A stretch of 64,000 nucleotides of DNA from Oncomelania hupensis (GCA_036898135.1 CM072523.1:31250811-31314810), one strand, 5' to 3'; positions 42,081-55,620 are shown, numbered from the stretch's first letter. Program-made: numbers and translations. The notes: generated from the letters alone by a model not told the origin.

Positions 42081-43760
42081 CTCAAAGCAGCGGTAACAAG
42101 CCACACACAATCGGAGATCACCCATCGGTGACAGACACGGTCAAGGTCAACGGAAAAGAAGCGAACTGTCTGTATGACACAGGTCTATCATACGACGCGA
42201 TAGTTAGCGAATCTCTTGTATCGCGCGCGGACTTGACAGACAAGACAGTCGACTTACAAGGAGCAGACTTGACGAAACCGACGACTACTTGCCCAATAGC
42301 TTGGATCGAAGTAGAGAGTAGGTACGTCACAGGACGAATCCAAGCAGCTGTTTTACAGAAACCCCTGTATGATCTAGTGCTAGGTTGTAGGTATGTGTTC
42401 TTAGGCACGCCCCCCAAAACTGTAGAGATAGCTGCAGTGCAAACCAGGGCCCAAGCTAAAACCCAACCACCCCAGCCCGAGTTCGCTCCGAATCCAGGAC
42501 TCGAAGAGATCAAAACAGCACAGAAAGAAGACACCTCGATAGCGAAGTGCTTCCAGAAGCTACCCAAGGCGCACACACCCCCGCACAAGGGAGACTTCTA
42601 CATGGAAGAGGGAGTTCTACATCGACAAGGAGATGGAGATCACACCCAACTAGTACTACCAGCCACCCTTCGAGCCCAAGTACTAGAATTAGGCCACAGC
42701 ATGCCACTCAGCGGACACATGGGAATTGGAGCCACAGTGCAGAGAATCAGCGCACACTACTATTGGCCAGGAATCACGGAGGATGTCAAGCGCTACGTGA
42801 AATCTTGCCACCAATGTCAACGATATTCCCCGCGACATCACACCGTACCAGTTACCTTAGGACCATCGGTAGTAGTCGGCGTGCCATTCCAGCAAGTCTC
42901 AGTAGACATAGTAGGACCACTGCCCATGACCAAGAAGCGGAACAGATTTCTACTCACACTCGTCGACGCATGTACGATGTGGTGCGAAGCAGTCCCGTTG
43001 CCAGCGATCGACACCAAGAAGATTGCAGATGCACTCATCGCCATCTTTACCAGAGTCGGATTCCCGGACAGCATTAGAACGGACAACGGATCTCAGTTCA
43101 CCGGCCGCCTGATGCAAGACGTGTTCGAGTTGATACAAGTTCATCACATTCGCACACCACCATACCACCCAGCCAGCAACGGACAAGTAGAAAGACTGAA
43201 TGGAACCCTTCTCACCATACTCAGGAAAGTCGCCGACGACAATCCAGAAGCGTGGGACACCTACGTGAATGCGGCACTGTTCGCATACCGAGAAACGCCC
43301 CATGCAGCCACAGGCTACACCCCGTCAACATTGCTATTCGGCAGACCTCTAGCAGGACCGCTAGAAGCCCTACGCAGAAGTTGGACGGAAGCCAAGATAG
43401 ACGACACACCAAGAGGTGCCACCAAGTACGTCGCAGACCTGCAGGAAACCCTCAAAGCAACGTGGAAGAAAGCTGGTGAAGCACTGAAGAAGGCAAGAGC
43501 CCGTCAGGCGAAGTACTACAACCGCCACGCGAAGGACAGAGAACTGCAAGTCGGCGATCAAGTGCTACTCTTACTTCCAAGTGGAACCAACAAGCTGGAC
43601 ATCGCTTGGAGAGGACCGTACCGGGTGACTGCCAAGAAATCCAAGACAGTCTACCAAGTAGAGGTGAACGGGAGAGCCCGATACCACCACATCAATCTCC
43701 TCAAGAAGTACACGGACCGACCAGCGACCCCCAGCACACACACATGGATGGCCATCGCCA
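42026..43760 (+). CDS. Protease and integrase of the plus-strand LTR element
   Basis: Open frame with aspartic protease (LYDTGLS, catalytic DTG at 42176-42184) and integrase: H/H in GHSMPLSGH, C/C in SCHQCQR near 42806-42817, catalytic D in SVDIVGPL, D in RTDNGSQF near 43083, E in GQVERLNGTL, GPY module WRGPYRVT near 43610, and a C-terminal HHINLLKKY segment. The usual RT does not separate protease from integrase, so integrase comes first. The frame stays open to 44383, but after about 43765 it runs out of frame with the RT/RNase H remnant. Integrase residues look complete. Confidence 0.88.
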
Positions 43761-43763
43761 TCG

Positions 43764-44383
43764 CGGAAGAAGCTCATCCCCAACTACAACAGCATCGCCG
43801 TACCACTGACAAATGGAACCCGGAAAATCGCCCCGGACAAAGTAGTATGGACAGCCGAATGCGAGACAGCATTCCAAACACTCAAGGACAGAATGACATC
43901 GGCGCCAGTACTCCACCTACCCGATTTGACTCAGCCATTCGTTCTTCGCACCGACGCAAGCGACTTAGGCCTCGGAGCAGTACTGCTACAGCGCGACCCC
44001 AAGAATGCAGAGACGCTATTCCCTGTCGCCTACGCCAGCAGAAAATTGAGACCCGCCGAGACCCACTACGCCACGTCGGAGAAAGAATGTCTTGGACTAG
44101 TCTGGGCCATACAGAAATTCAACTCTACCTGTATGGGACCCACTTCACAGTTCAGGTGGACCACCAACCACTATCGTTCCTGGCAGCCTCCAAGTCTTTG
44201 AACTCTCGCCTGATGAGATGGGCACTCACCCTTCAGGCATACTCATTCCAAATCGAGTACATCCCCGGCAAAGAGAACCACGGAGCCGACTACCTCAGTC
44301 GCCATCTCGTGGAGGACACAGCAGCTGTCGCCCACCCAACACAACTAAGGGCCACAGCACCAGAATTCGTCCCCGCCCAGTAA
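43764..44383 (+). pseudogene. RT connection and RNase H remnant of the plus-strand element
   Basis: In a frame different from integrase, the sequence starts inside the RT connection region (KLIPNYNSIAVPL), then shows WTAECETAFQTLKDRMTSAP and the RNase H start FVLRTDASDLGLGAVLLQ. Near 44117-44125 the frame slips back, and HFTVQVDHQPLSFL and IPGKENHGADYLSRH (RNase H end) are in the integrase frame, stopping at 44383. RT fingers, palm and the YxDD box are missing between integrase and this segment. Confidence 0.85.
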
Positions 44384-44553
44384 AAACCCTGTCACTAGTG
44401 TCCATAGCTACCTGGCACAGCATTGCAGCTCAGGTAGAGCAACTTAACTAGTGTGTAAATAGGACCCTAGGATAGTGCAGTGTTAAACTAGGCTCTGTAG
44501 TAGAAAAAGGTCGAATCCAGTAGTCATCGCCTTTTTTCAGTTGAGGAGGAGCC

Positions 44554-45637
44554 TGTCATAAATTGGCTAGTTTTAACTCTGCTTGTTGACTATTTAGCCA
44601 TGTGTAGTCTTTGTAACAGTAGAGAAGTTAGACTATTACACAGCAGCAATTAAATTACACAGCAGACCACACACCGGCGAGCGAGCCACCCACATCGCAG
44701 TGAGTCAGCACTTGAGCTTTGAATCGGACCGTTTTAACCAATCAGAGCAGGCTCAGTGGGTAGAGCAGTTTTGACTGTGTCAGAGCCTAACACAGTTTGA
44801 ATCAGTCGTGTGTGAGACGAGGAAGAAGTAACATCTCCTTAGCTAGCAGAGAACTATCTTCACTCATAGACCAGGAAGCAGGACTTAGAATCTCAGAATT
44901 CTATTTAGTCAACACGGGCCTGAACTTGTCAGACAGACGAGCAGGCGAGCTATCCCGAGCTATCCCGAGCTATCCTGTGCACCCCACTCCACAGAAACGA
45001 CTAGTTGGTTGAGGATCCTCTACCGCACAAGACGGAAAGAGCTGCCTTGAAAAACTCCCTGTCAGACCCCACAGCGTGGCAAGGGAACCCAACTACACAA
45101 CGACACAGGTGGACCAGAAGCTACCTCACAGAAGGACTTCGAACCCCCACTCATGAGTTAAGTGCATAACACGAAGGTGCACTTAAACTGATCATAGCAG
45201 GACCACAGTAGTCCAACTCTTCAGAAACTGTAAAACGGACCACAGTAGTCCAAAGCTACATGAAATATATAGCCAAGTGCCCGAGGAAGAAATAACAGCT
45301 GCATAGACTATCAGCGATCGAACTATTAGCATTGAAAGAGACTTTTTAAGTTAGATTAGTACTTAGAGAATCTTGTATAGAGTAGAAGAAATAAATGTGT
45401 GATTTTAACTGTTATCAAGTGGCTGGACTACATATGATTCATAGCCGTGTGAAAGCTAGTGTGACAGTATTCTTTTACCATTTTTCTATCTATTTCTGTA
45501 CCCCAACCTTAACACAGAACGAGCTAAACAAATAAATTTATTAAAGTAATTCATAGGGTGACCTACTAGCAGTTCCCACCGAATAAACGTGAGGGTCCAT
45601 AATTCCATTGTGCAGAGCCCATAAACCCCACGTGACA
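44554..45637 (+). repeat. 3' LTR of the plus-strand LTR element
   Basis: Near-identical to the 5' LTR. It is followed by a poly-C run (45644-45659). Confidence 0.95.
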
Positions 45638-45659
45638 CCCAACCCCCCCCCCCCCCCCC

Positions 45660-46860
45660 GTCCAAACTAAACAAATAACAAAAGCATAAAGAAACTAACT
45701 AGAGGAATCTCGACCATTATTAACTTAGCCTCTTCTAAATGAGCACACTGTCACGAGATTCAAGATCCTGGATGCAACTGTCGTTGAAGAAATAGCACGT
45801 CTGTGGGAGAGATGTGGGGTGGCCGACGTGGGATTGGGTGGGAAAACACGGACTAATTAACAATCTACTGGCATTGATGCTTGTTGCAGGCTTTTGATGG
45901 CACGCTTTCTGATGTCTCTTTCAACGTAAGCTGCTGGTTGTAAAACTAAGAAGTATAGTACTCGTGCACCCAATCTGGGTTTGCTACAAGGACATAGATG
46001 CACCAGATTCTTGACTTGCCTGTTCCATGATTGAACGTCTCTGCCTCGACGCGACAGTTTGCACTTCCGCTAAGCCTTGAGCGTGACAAAGGCCCATGAT
46101 GAATGCTTCTGGCAAAGGTTAAATGTATTTTTCAGGCAGAGGAAACGAGGTAAGAAAAGTGCGAAAGACAAGATGGAGGCTTCGTACGCGGAAGACGGGT
46201 CTTCGTAACAGAAATATCGTTGGCATAGAAATGTGGGACTATTCCTATGCAGCTTTCATACTGCAAGCCAGATAATACGTATGAAGTTTAGTGTGATTGT
46301 GTGATGCAGCTTGGTGGCTCACGCCCTCCTGGAAACATTACATGCTCAGAGAAAATGTTGGGACTCCAGAACATACATCTCCATGCTCATTCCCTTCGAG
46401 TTGGATTCAGTTTCCGGCGTAAAGGACACCAAAGCACTAATGACTACAGATGTGAACTCGCATTCTGTTTTATCTAACGTGCACACGGCGTCACAGTCTT
46501 TCTTACGGTATGTGTGAGCATTAGTTTGCTATGACTTCCTGTCACATCTGCTTTCTCGGGAAATTGTGCAGGGGCCCCAGACAACAGGTTAGGTGACCGG
46601 TACAAGCGCATCTCTCACATTCTGTCCATTGCTTTTTCTACCGCCAACCATCCATCCAACAATCTCTGTCCCACTCCCTCTTCCTAAATCCTCTCTCCTC
46701 ACCCCCAGCCTCCAAATAATTCTCTTCCCTATCTATCTACCTATCTATCTTCACCCTTCCCTCCCAGCTCCCTTCTTCATCCCTCTTTCCAGAAGAAACA
46801 TTTCATTTCCTCCAATGCTTCTTAGCGAGACAGTAGAGTGCGCCTCAATCAATGCAGCTT
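45660..46860. other. No recognised feature
   Basis: Mixed-composition sequence with a T/C-rich patch near 46630-46800. A 68-codon frame at 46311 has no recognisable domain. No CASK exon was seen on minus. Confidence 0.45.
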
Positions 46861-46861
46861 G

Positions 46862-49183
46862 TTTCAAATTATAGTCCTCTACAACAGCGCCATCAGAAAC
46901 TGGTTCAGAACAATAATCGGTGTGTGCGTCAAGAATGTCTACTCTCTCCAATACTCTTCAACATCTTCCTAGAGCGCATCATGTCAGATGTCCTTGCAGA
47001 TCACGAAGGCACGGTCAGCATAGGGGGAAGAGCAATCTCCGACCTTCATTTTGGGGATGACATTGATGGATTGGCTGGAGAGGAACAAGAACTTGAACAG
47101 CTGGTTAAGAGGCTTGACACCACCTCAAAGACCCTGTGGAATGGAAATAAGTGCAGAGAAGACCAAAATGATGACCAACAATACTAATGGCATCAACACG
47201 GAAATCAAAGTCCAAGGCCAATCCCTCAACACAGTCCATAGCTTCATATATTTAGGAGCCATTGTATCAGAAAATGAGTCCCGACAGGAAGTCCTCTCCA
47301 GAATCGCACAAACAACTGCTGCCATGGCGAAGTTGAAGCCAGTTTGGAAAGACTACATTCCAAGATAAGGCTGCTGCGCTCCATTGTCATCTCCATCTTC
47401 CTATACGCTTGCAAAATATGGACACTCACAGCAGATCTACAACGAAGAATACAAAGCATGGAAATGAGGTGCTACAGAAGACTTCTAGGCATTTCCTATA
47501 CCCAGCACATCGCCAACGACGAAGTCCATCACACAAGCTATTGGACAACACGATGACCTGCTCACAGTGGACCCCTTGGGGTCATGAGCAATCTTGCCAC
47601 TGTAGATTGTTCAAACCTATAAAGGGAACAGTGAAAGCCACAGTTGAAAACCTGTCTTTCCTTTATAGGCAAGACAGATTCACTGCGGCAACAGTACCCC
47701 CGTTGGAGTGCCGGGGGTTTTCAGTATAAATAGTATCCCCACTTTATGGAAATTTAGTGCTTTAAATTCCCACTGTCGCTGTCTTCCTCATTTACTCTTT
47801 CCTATTCCTGCTCTGTCCTTCACTCTGCTATACTATCTTCTTCTTCGCTAGATCAATGACCTACCTTTTTTCTTGAAAACTCTTCCTGGACAAGACTCCT
47901 TGTTTGTGTATGAGGTCTGTTGGATCAGCTTGGGGGTGTTGGACGCTTTCTGCCGGGTGGTCACTAGGGCTTCCTATGATTGTACTATTTAGCACTATAG
48001 GCATTTTATATGTATGTGTTTTGTTGATGATTTATAATGATGTTTGTATTCTATTTTGTTTTTGTAACCGGGAGTTCGCGTAGTTGAGGTCAACCCTCAG
48101 CCGTCCCCCGCGTGGGATGTCTTTATTGTAAAGTGACTGGCCGGTGGAGGGCATTCAATTTTCCCACTGGGGTTGTTTCAGCAGATCTTTTATGCGGATC
48201 GGGGGTTGTCCGGTCCTGATTTGGCTCGGAAGAGTCCGCTGGACCTAAAGCAACAATAAATCAATCAATCAATCAGTTGAAAACCTGTCTTGCCTTTGTA
48301 GGCATGACTGATTCACTGCGGCAACAGTACCCCCGTTGGAGTGCCGGGGGTTTCAGTATAAATAGTATCCCCACTTTCTGGAAATTTAGTGCTTTAAATT
48401 CCCACTGTCGCTGTCTTCCTCATTTGCTCTTTCCCATTCCTGATCTGTCCTATCACTCTGCTATACTATCTTCTTCTTCGCTAGATCAATGACCTACCTT
48501 TTTTCTTGAAAACTCTTCCTGGACAAGACTCCTTGTTTGTGTATGAGGTCTGTTGGATCAGCTTGGGAGTGTTGGACGCTTTCTGCCGGGTGGTCACTAG
48601 GGCTTCCTATGATGTTATTATTTAGCACTATAGGCATTTTATATGTATGTGTTTTGTTGATGATTTATAATGATGTTTGTATTCTATTTTGGTTTTGTAA
48701 CCGGGGGTTCGAGTAGTTGGGGTAAAGCCTCAGCCGTCCCCTGCGTGGGATGTCTTTATTGTAAAGTGACTGGCCGGTGGAGGGCATTCAGTTTTCCCTC
48801 TAGGGTTGTTTCGGCAGATCTTTTATGCGGATTGGGGGTTGTCCGGTCCTGATTTGGCTCGGAAGAGTCCGCTGGACCTAAAGCAACAATCAATCAATCA
48901 ATCAATGCTCACAGTGGTGAAGAAACGGAAACTCCGATGGTATGGCCACGTCACCAGATCATCAGGTCTTGCAATGACCATCCTGCAAGGCATAATGCAA
49001 GGAGGTAGAAGAAGAGGGACACCGAAAAAGAGGTGGGAGGACAACATTCGAGAATGGACTGGTTTGACACTGAGCGAAACCATCAGCGTTGCTGAGGACA
49101 GGGAAAGATGGAGTACGCTGGTTAAACGATCATCTGTGGTGCCCCTATGAAGTCCGAGTTACGGAATAGGATAGGATAGGGCT
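46862..49183 (+). mobile_element. LINE family 1 fragment, interrupted by a family D tandem dimer
   Basis: RT palm (VRQECLLSPILFNIFLERIM), the catalytic-site region [18 protein letters not shown], then [14 protein letters not shown], IFLYACKIWTLTADLQRRIQ and [19 protein letters not shown]. Broken at 47570 and resumed at 48906 with [38 protein letters not shown] and a (GGATA)n tail. The break is flanked by the 12-bp duplication tgctcacagtgg (47559-47570 and 48906-48917). Several frameshifts; inactive. Confidence 0.9.
47571..48905 (+). mobile_element. Family D retroposon, head-to-tail dimer
   Basis: Copy 1 (47571-48273) begins accccttggggtcatgagca and ends with an (AATC)n tail. Copy 2 starts at 48274 with cagttgaaaacctgtcttgc, lacking the first ~70 bp, and ends with another (AATC)n tail. 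One 12-bp target duplication encloses both, so either a dimeric RNA inserted or a second copy landed at the tail of the first. Confidence 0.88.
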
Positions 49184-49189
49184 GTATTT

Positions 49190-51135
49190 GCTTGCTGGCC
49201 TTAAAGCATGCCTCACACGTTTCACTGTTCTTGCGATGAAATCGCGTCAACAACGGGGTGCTCCAGGAAAATCCGATAAGCGTTCTCGTCAACGCTGTTA
49301 AAATGCAGTGCGTCAACAGAACGCTCGTCTGTTTACAACCAGAGGAGCATGCGTCCTCGCTTTGCAACGGGTAATAAGACAGATGAGACCGTCTCTGAAT
49401 CTGGACCTGTAATGTTGCTTTATTTTATTGTTGTAGGCTACTATGTCTATCACTAAGGTTATGAACGTTCTCGGCAGCACTATACCAACTTTAAGGCAGC
49501 CCAGAAACATCTTGTTATATGGGAAAAATAAACTACAGTTTCATATTTAGCGTCTGGAGCAATTCTGTGGGTATGAAATATCGCTTTGTAAGTAGATACT
49601 TCCACTGCACAATCTGTCACTGGTATTGAAAAATCTTAAACGATTAGTAACTTGCTCATTAGTTATTCGACCGTGTGCGTCCGTATTGGAAGACATACAT
49701 GAGTTCGATCCAGACTTCATAAAACTACCCGTGCATGCTGGATCTCGGTGCCAAAGCCTTGACAAACTTTCTGAGCTAAACAGTGCGGTATGTATAAAAT
49801 CCACTCTACGATTCATTTTTCACTTTTCAGTAAAAGAGGTATGATATCACTGAGCATAGATAACAAAAGCAGTTGAGTGGAAAGTCTGCTGCGTCGTCCC
49901 GCATTTACCCCGGCAACCTGACAGGCCGAGGGAGTAGATAAACAGATAAGAGAACATGAAGCCTTTTTCAATAATCAGTATTGTTAGAAGGCCACACCGT
50001 AGCATCTTACAAGACACTCACTATTCTCATGTACGTTTGGCCACAAACCGCTTTGATTATTAGTTGAGCCCCGACGTGATTCCAACACGAACCAATCAAG
50101 CCCGGGAAAGCATCGTAATATAAAACAAGAACCAATCAGGACTTGGCACACATCCGATAACCTAACACTGACCAATCGACCGTCACCTTATTTCCTAACG
50201 TCAGGCTAGACAGAAAGTGAGGTCAATTTTCTCCTACGTGGTACGTCATATGTTTGACTCCACACCTCCACCCATGACCCCATCTCCACAAGAACAGGAC
50301 AAATGTCTCTCCTCAAAAAACTCAATTCCCTTTAAGAGTAATACCGATAGCGTGTGTGGTCTTTAAGTTGTCTACAGATTGGGGTGAAGTTTCGGATGGA
50401 GCAAAATCTGTGAAAATATTTAGGTTTTTATCATTTTTGTATGTTTAGGCCGCTACTGTGATATTGGGTTTTCAATTAAGAGTGAGGCTGGATGTGCGAT
50501 TATTGAGGCATCCTCATCATCGCCCTCATCAATCATATCATCATCATCATCATCATCATCATCAATCATCAATCATCAATCATCATCATAATCATAATCA
50601 CCATCATAATCATGATCACCATCATTATCAACAATATGTCACTGTCGTAGTGCTGTTACTTGATAATATTATTGTGTAAAGTACAGGTGGCCTGTTACGG
50701 TCTACTTTGACGGCAGATAACTTTGGTTATCGTTTGTCTGCAACCGTACGCCGAAGTAGGGAGTTTTCCGGTTTCCTTGGATGCAAAATGTAGGTTGTAG
50801 TGCTTTTGGTACAAATTATGTATTGATTGCGCTAAGAATCCCTCCAAAATATCAGTACTTATGTTTCGCTTGTCTTCTCATCCATTTTTTTAGCACAGAC
50901 TATAAGCTTTCTTGACTGGTTTCTGTTCCCACACTTTTGTATGATCTTGGTCTTTCCTTCATATGGACCCATGTTTGTAATTTGTCTTTGAACTGTTTTA
51001 AGAACTTAGTTAAGTAGCGCTCAAGGGATCAGTTCTTACAAAACTGGCATCAACAAATTTATGATCATAACACTTGCATCACGTACAGAATTTTTACAAT
51101 AATTTTGGTTTTGAAAATTATCTTGTTCTTTTGTC
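49190..51135. other. No recognised gene; (ATC)n patch
   Basis: A cat/atc-rich interrupted microsatellite lies at about 50510-50630. Otherwise mixed sequence with no domain recognised on either strand. A poly-C tract (51140-51172) follows. Confidence 0.45.
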
Positions 51136-51184
51136 ACAACCCCCCCCCTGCGCCCGCCCCCCCCCCCCCCCCTCCAAAAGAGAA

Positions 51185-52615
51185 CTTTATTGAAAATTAG
51201 ACTAAGTTGTCACAAGTTACCTATTCAGTCTCAAAGATATCTGACCATTGCCAGAAAAGAGAGATTGTGCACTTTGTGTAATCTAGGTGAAACAGGTGAT
51301 GAATTCCATTCAATGTTTTTATGTCAAATCGTTTACTTAATGACAGCAAATTCTCTCTTATACCTCAATATTATAGAAATTATTCAAATGTCTATAAAAT
51401 GCATCAACTAATGAATTCAAAATATAAAACTAGGTTATTAAAACTGAGTCATCTTATTGGAACTATGTTCTCTCTATTTAAATAAAACTAGTATCTCATC
51501 ATGATCATTACACTGAAATAGATTAGAATTTGCCTCTAGATTGCTTTCTTCTTGGTTATAACCATTTCTTCAAACCAGTTTTTTCTTGAATTTAAAAGTA
51601 CAATATGCTGACTCTTTACTTTACATTTTGTCTTATTTACGTGTTATTTGTCTTATTGTGTTGTCCCCCGTTGGGTTGCCGGGGGTTTCAGTATAAATAG
51701 TATCCCATCTTTCTGGAAATTTACTTTGTCCCCTATACGCACTGTGTCCGGGGACGTTAATCTAAATAATGAAATGGAAATTTAGTGCTTTTAAATTCTC
51801 ACTGTCGCTGTCTTTCTCATTTGCTCTTTCTTATTCCTGCTCGGTTCTATCAATCTGCTATACTATCTTCTTCTTCACTAGACCAGTCACCTACCTTTTT
51901 TCTTGAAAACTCTTCCGGGACAAGACTCCTTATTTGTGTGCGAGGTCTGTTGGATCAGCTTGGGAATATTGGACGCTTTCTGCCAGGTGGTCACTAGGGC
52001 TTCCCATGGTGTTATTATTTAGCAATGTAGGCATTTTATATGCATGTATGTGTTTTGTTGATAATTTATAATGATGTTTGTATTCTATTGTTTTTGTAAA
52101 CGGGGGTTCGATAAATTAGAGTATAGCCTCAGCGTCCCCTGCGTGGGATGTTTTTATTGTAAAGTGACAGGCCGGTGGAAAGCTTTCAGTTTTCCCATTA
52201 GGGTTGTTTCAGCAGATCTTTTATGCGGATCAGGGGTTGTCCGGTCCTGATTTGGCTCGGAAGAGTCCGCTGGACCTAAAGCAATAATCATGTAATGTAA
52301 TGTAATGTCTTATTGTGTTGTACTGGTATGATGTTGAATTGTTATCGTTCTGTGTATTTATTTTGTTGCCACATTTATTTTTGTGTTGTAAATTTCTTAG
52401 TGTTTATCAGTCCAGTAGCTGAATATATTATAAATGTTGCTGTGGCGTTTTACAATGCCGTTCATGGTAAGAATGCTATGTGTTTATCCCAATCCCCCTT
52501 CCCTTTCAAACCCCTCTTTTTTGGCTATACGGCCCCCAGGGCTATGAGCCTCTTGTAATTTTGTCTATTTAAATTATGTTCTGTGAAATAAAAGGACAAA
52601 GTTCCAAGATGTCTT
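51185..52615 (+). mobile_element. Second LINE family, 3' end, interrupted by family D
   Basis: The frame at 51190 gives KIRLSCHKLPIQSQRYLTIA, then RLCTLCNLGETGDEFHSMFLC, the Cys-containing C-terminal motif (C-x2-C ... GDEFH ... C) found at the end of many non-LTR RT proteins. A presumed 3' UTR resumes after the D insertion and ends near ggccccc-agggctatgagcc and aataaaagg. The D break is flanked by tgtcttattgtgttgt at 51649 and 52306. Confidence 0.6.
51665..52305 (+). mobile_element. Family D retroposon, 5'-truncated, (TAATG)n tail
   Basis: Starts at cccccgttgggttgccgggg, i.e. lacks the first ~160 bp of D. It carries a private ~60-bp insertion near 51721-51780 bounded by ggaaattta repeats. 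Ends ctggacctaaagcaataatc with (TAATG)n. A perfect 16-bp target duplication flanks it. Confidence 0.9.
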
Positions 52616-53163
52616 TATATTTGTTTTACAATAATGGACATCTGGCAGATAAAGGTATGTATCTTGGTAATCTATTTCTTTGTCTTTAAGTCTGTCTTTC
52701 CTTTACATCAATGAATTTGTCGGTGAAGAAAACACTACAGTGCGTTCGTTAAGTGCGTTAATAAAATGAACGCACCATTCAACAGCTTTCGGTTCATTCA
52801 TCCAACATGGAACCATTTTAGTTGTGTTTTTTTATAGTTTTTTTTTTATTTATTTATGTAATTTTTTTTTAAAATAAATCCTTTTTATATACCATAGGAT
52901 ATTTTTTCCGATTACAATTTCACTGAATTCGACTTTCTCTCTATTGCAGACATACAAATTCTAGTTGTATAAAATAAATGTTTTTTTTTTTTTCCATTAA
53001 CTTTTTTTTTACGACGAAGTGAAAATTCTAGTGGCCTACTGACGATCATTGAAGCATTAGTTTCGCTGGTAAGTAAAAAAAACATGCACGTCCCCTTTGG
53101 AAAGTCTGATTTTTTCAAAAACAGCTTTGGTAATGTACGAAGGCTAAGGATTTATAGGATTTA

Positions 53164-53235
53164 TGTACAAAATTCCTTATTATGTGTTTGTTTTACAATG
53201 TACAAAATTCCTTATTATGTGTTTGTTTTACAATG
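53164..53235. repeat. 36-bp tandem duplication
   Basis: tgtacaaaattccttattat followed by gtgtttgttttacaa occurs twice in tandem. Confidence 0.9.
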
Positions 53236-53488
53236 TTCCACCACTGTTCTTTCTAGCTTTGCTTATTATGGACTGCTGTCTCTAATTCTCTGTGCTAGAC
53301 AGCGTGCAAGCATACCCGAACCATTCCGACAGTGCACACATGCTTATCTCATTTTCCAGTGTTCTCGTCTTGTAAACATTTTCCCCATTCTGATTCATCA
53401 TCAATAACTCGTACCTCATATGTTCGTTGTTGTTTTTTCCCCTTGCCTTTTCGTCCATCATCAAGATTTCATTTACAACAGTAACATC

Positions 53489-53524
53489 GAACTACTACTA
53501 CTACTACTACTACTGCTACTGCTG

Positions 53525-53586
<62 letters not shown>

Positions 53587-53600
53587 ACTACTACTACTAC
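53489..53600. repeat. (CTA)n microsatellite with CTG blocks
   Basis: CTA units interrupted by two runs of CTG. Poly-Leu/Tyr/Ser frames are artefacts. Confidence 0.97.
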
Positions 53601-54447
53601 GTACAACTACTATTGTGCATACCTGTCCATATTTAATATAAAATATTGACATATAATTATGGCAAAGGTAGAAAATATACACAGGAGATTGTGATGTACG
53701 GTAAGAAACCAACAAACAGTTGTACTATCCAACAAACATAGTGCATACACATATACGTCCAATAACTATGACAGATGTCTAGAACAATGTAGCGTGCGAA
53801 TGGCAAAACAAACACACAGAGACGAACGATGTTAACATTCCTGTGACTTGATGTTAATACAAACACAGAAGTATCAGTTGTAGTCGACCAACTGAATTAT
53901 TCATTCCTGTCCAATAATTACGGTAGAAGTCTCGAGCTGTCACATGCTATTTGTATGGTTAAACAAACACACATGCCCAATAAACCCAAAAAGTTTGTTT
54001 CATCATCTTCTTCTTCTTCTTCCGCCTTTCTTCTTTATCGTTCTACCTTCTTTCACTCATCCAACCACCCACACCTACCCATCTGTTCATTGTCGTACAC
54101 ACTTAATCAATGTGTCGATAGGAGGCCGAGGTAAATAGAAATGGCTCGACTTCATTTATATCCAAACAACTAGGTTTTTTTCCTTATTACGGCTAGTTCT
54201 CCTAGTTCTCCCCCTTCTTCTCCTACTACTTTCTTATGGTCCTCCTGGTCTTCTTCTTCTGAACCTTACCCTCAATCATATTTCTTCCCCCACCCACCCC
54301 ACCCCTCACACTCTTCTATTTTCCCATTAAGACGACGTGTCTCTATTCACTCAAGGGTGAAATCAACGTTCTCGGGGAATTTTCTATCGCATCCCACCAA
54401 CCTCCCCCACCTCCACCCCAATCTGTTACACCCCCAAGCCCCTTCCG

Positions 54448-54512
54448 GAAGAAGAAGAAGAAGAAGAAGAAGAAGGATGAGGATGAGGAGGAGGAAGATG
54501 GGGAGGTTGAGG
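54448..54512. repeat. (AAG)n passing into GAG/GAT units
   Basis: Purine-rich run on plus, about 60 bp. Confidence 0.9.
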
Positions 54513-54807
54513 GAGACGACGACAAAAAGAAGAAAGAACACGGCCTTGGCCCCGCAAGCCCATTTTTCCTTAAATTCCTGCCTTCCATCAACCTTTCTCC
54601 GATTTTAATGTCTTTGCTCTGCATTTTCTGCCCCTAAGGCCCTATGTAACAAAATGGAGTGTTCGTATCATTTTACGATATTAGTTTTCCGCAACATTCG
54701 CCTCATCCAAGGCTTTCTCCTTAATAATCCTGAATCATCCATCATTTGTCCATCTCCCTTGAGGAAGCACACATGCGCACGCACGCACGCATACAGATAA
54801 AGATACA

Positions 54808-54869
<62 letters not shown>

Positions 54870-54978
54870 AAGTCGGCATTCTATCGCGTGTCCACAGCAG
54901 AAAATATCTCTAACTTTAGAACGTTAGCACGCAGGGACTGATTATTTATAGCAGCCGTAGAAATGAAAGTTGTAGGTC

Positions 54979-55258
<280 letters not shown>

Positions 55259-55620
55259 GAAGAAGAAAACAAATAAAACGAAAGTACAACCAGCTAGCTC
55301 AAGAGGGCTAATTAAGAAACTGGAAAAAGAAAAGAACGAAATAGAAACACAAACCGCAGAACTCCAAAAACAGGAAACGCTACAAGACTGTAAAACAAAT
55401 TGAGAAAAACAGTTACAAGCAAGTTCAGAACACAGTTCTGATTGGCTACTCCGAAGTTGGTCAACGAGATTTTATCTTTCTTTCTTTCTTTTTCTTTCTT
55501 TTTGTTTTATTTATTTTCCACACGTTTGTTTCTACAGAGCTCAAGAACAATGGAAAAAAAGGGGAGATGAGATCAAAAGTAAAGAAAATTCCCCTTCCAT
55601 CTCCACCCTCCCCCCCCCAA

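Larger units (their letters stand above)
39372..45637 (+). mobile_element. Ty3/gypsy-like LTR retrotransposon with gag-PR-IN-(RT remnant)-RNase H order, RT core deleted
   Basis: LTRs 39372-40454 and 44554-45637 (1083 and 1084 bp; ends TGTCA...TGACA) differ by eye at about four bases plus one 1-bp indel. The candidate primer-binding region ttggcgagcctagccagg follows the 5' LTR, and the polypurine tract gaggaggag precedes the 3' LTR. Internal order is gag, zinc knuckle, protease, integrase, then the RT connection piece and RNase H. The RT fingers and palm are absent, and gag and the RNase H region carry frameshifts. No clear target duplication (ccccg left, cccaa right). Its near-identical LTRs with a defective interior suggest it was moved in trans. 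Confidence 0.92.

Noticed and set aside
42118..42588. 156-codon minus frame across the plus LTR element
   Set aside because: Shadow of the protease/integrase frame with no recognisable domain.
39614..45012. Identical 71-codon frame occurring twice
   Set aside because: Both copies lie in the two LTRs of one element, so identity follows from LTR duplication.
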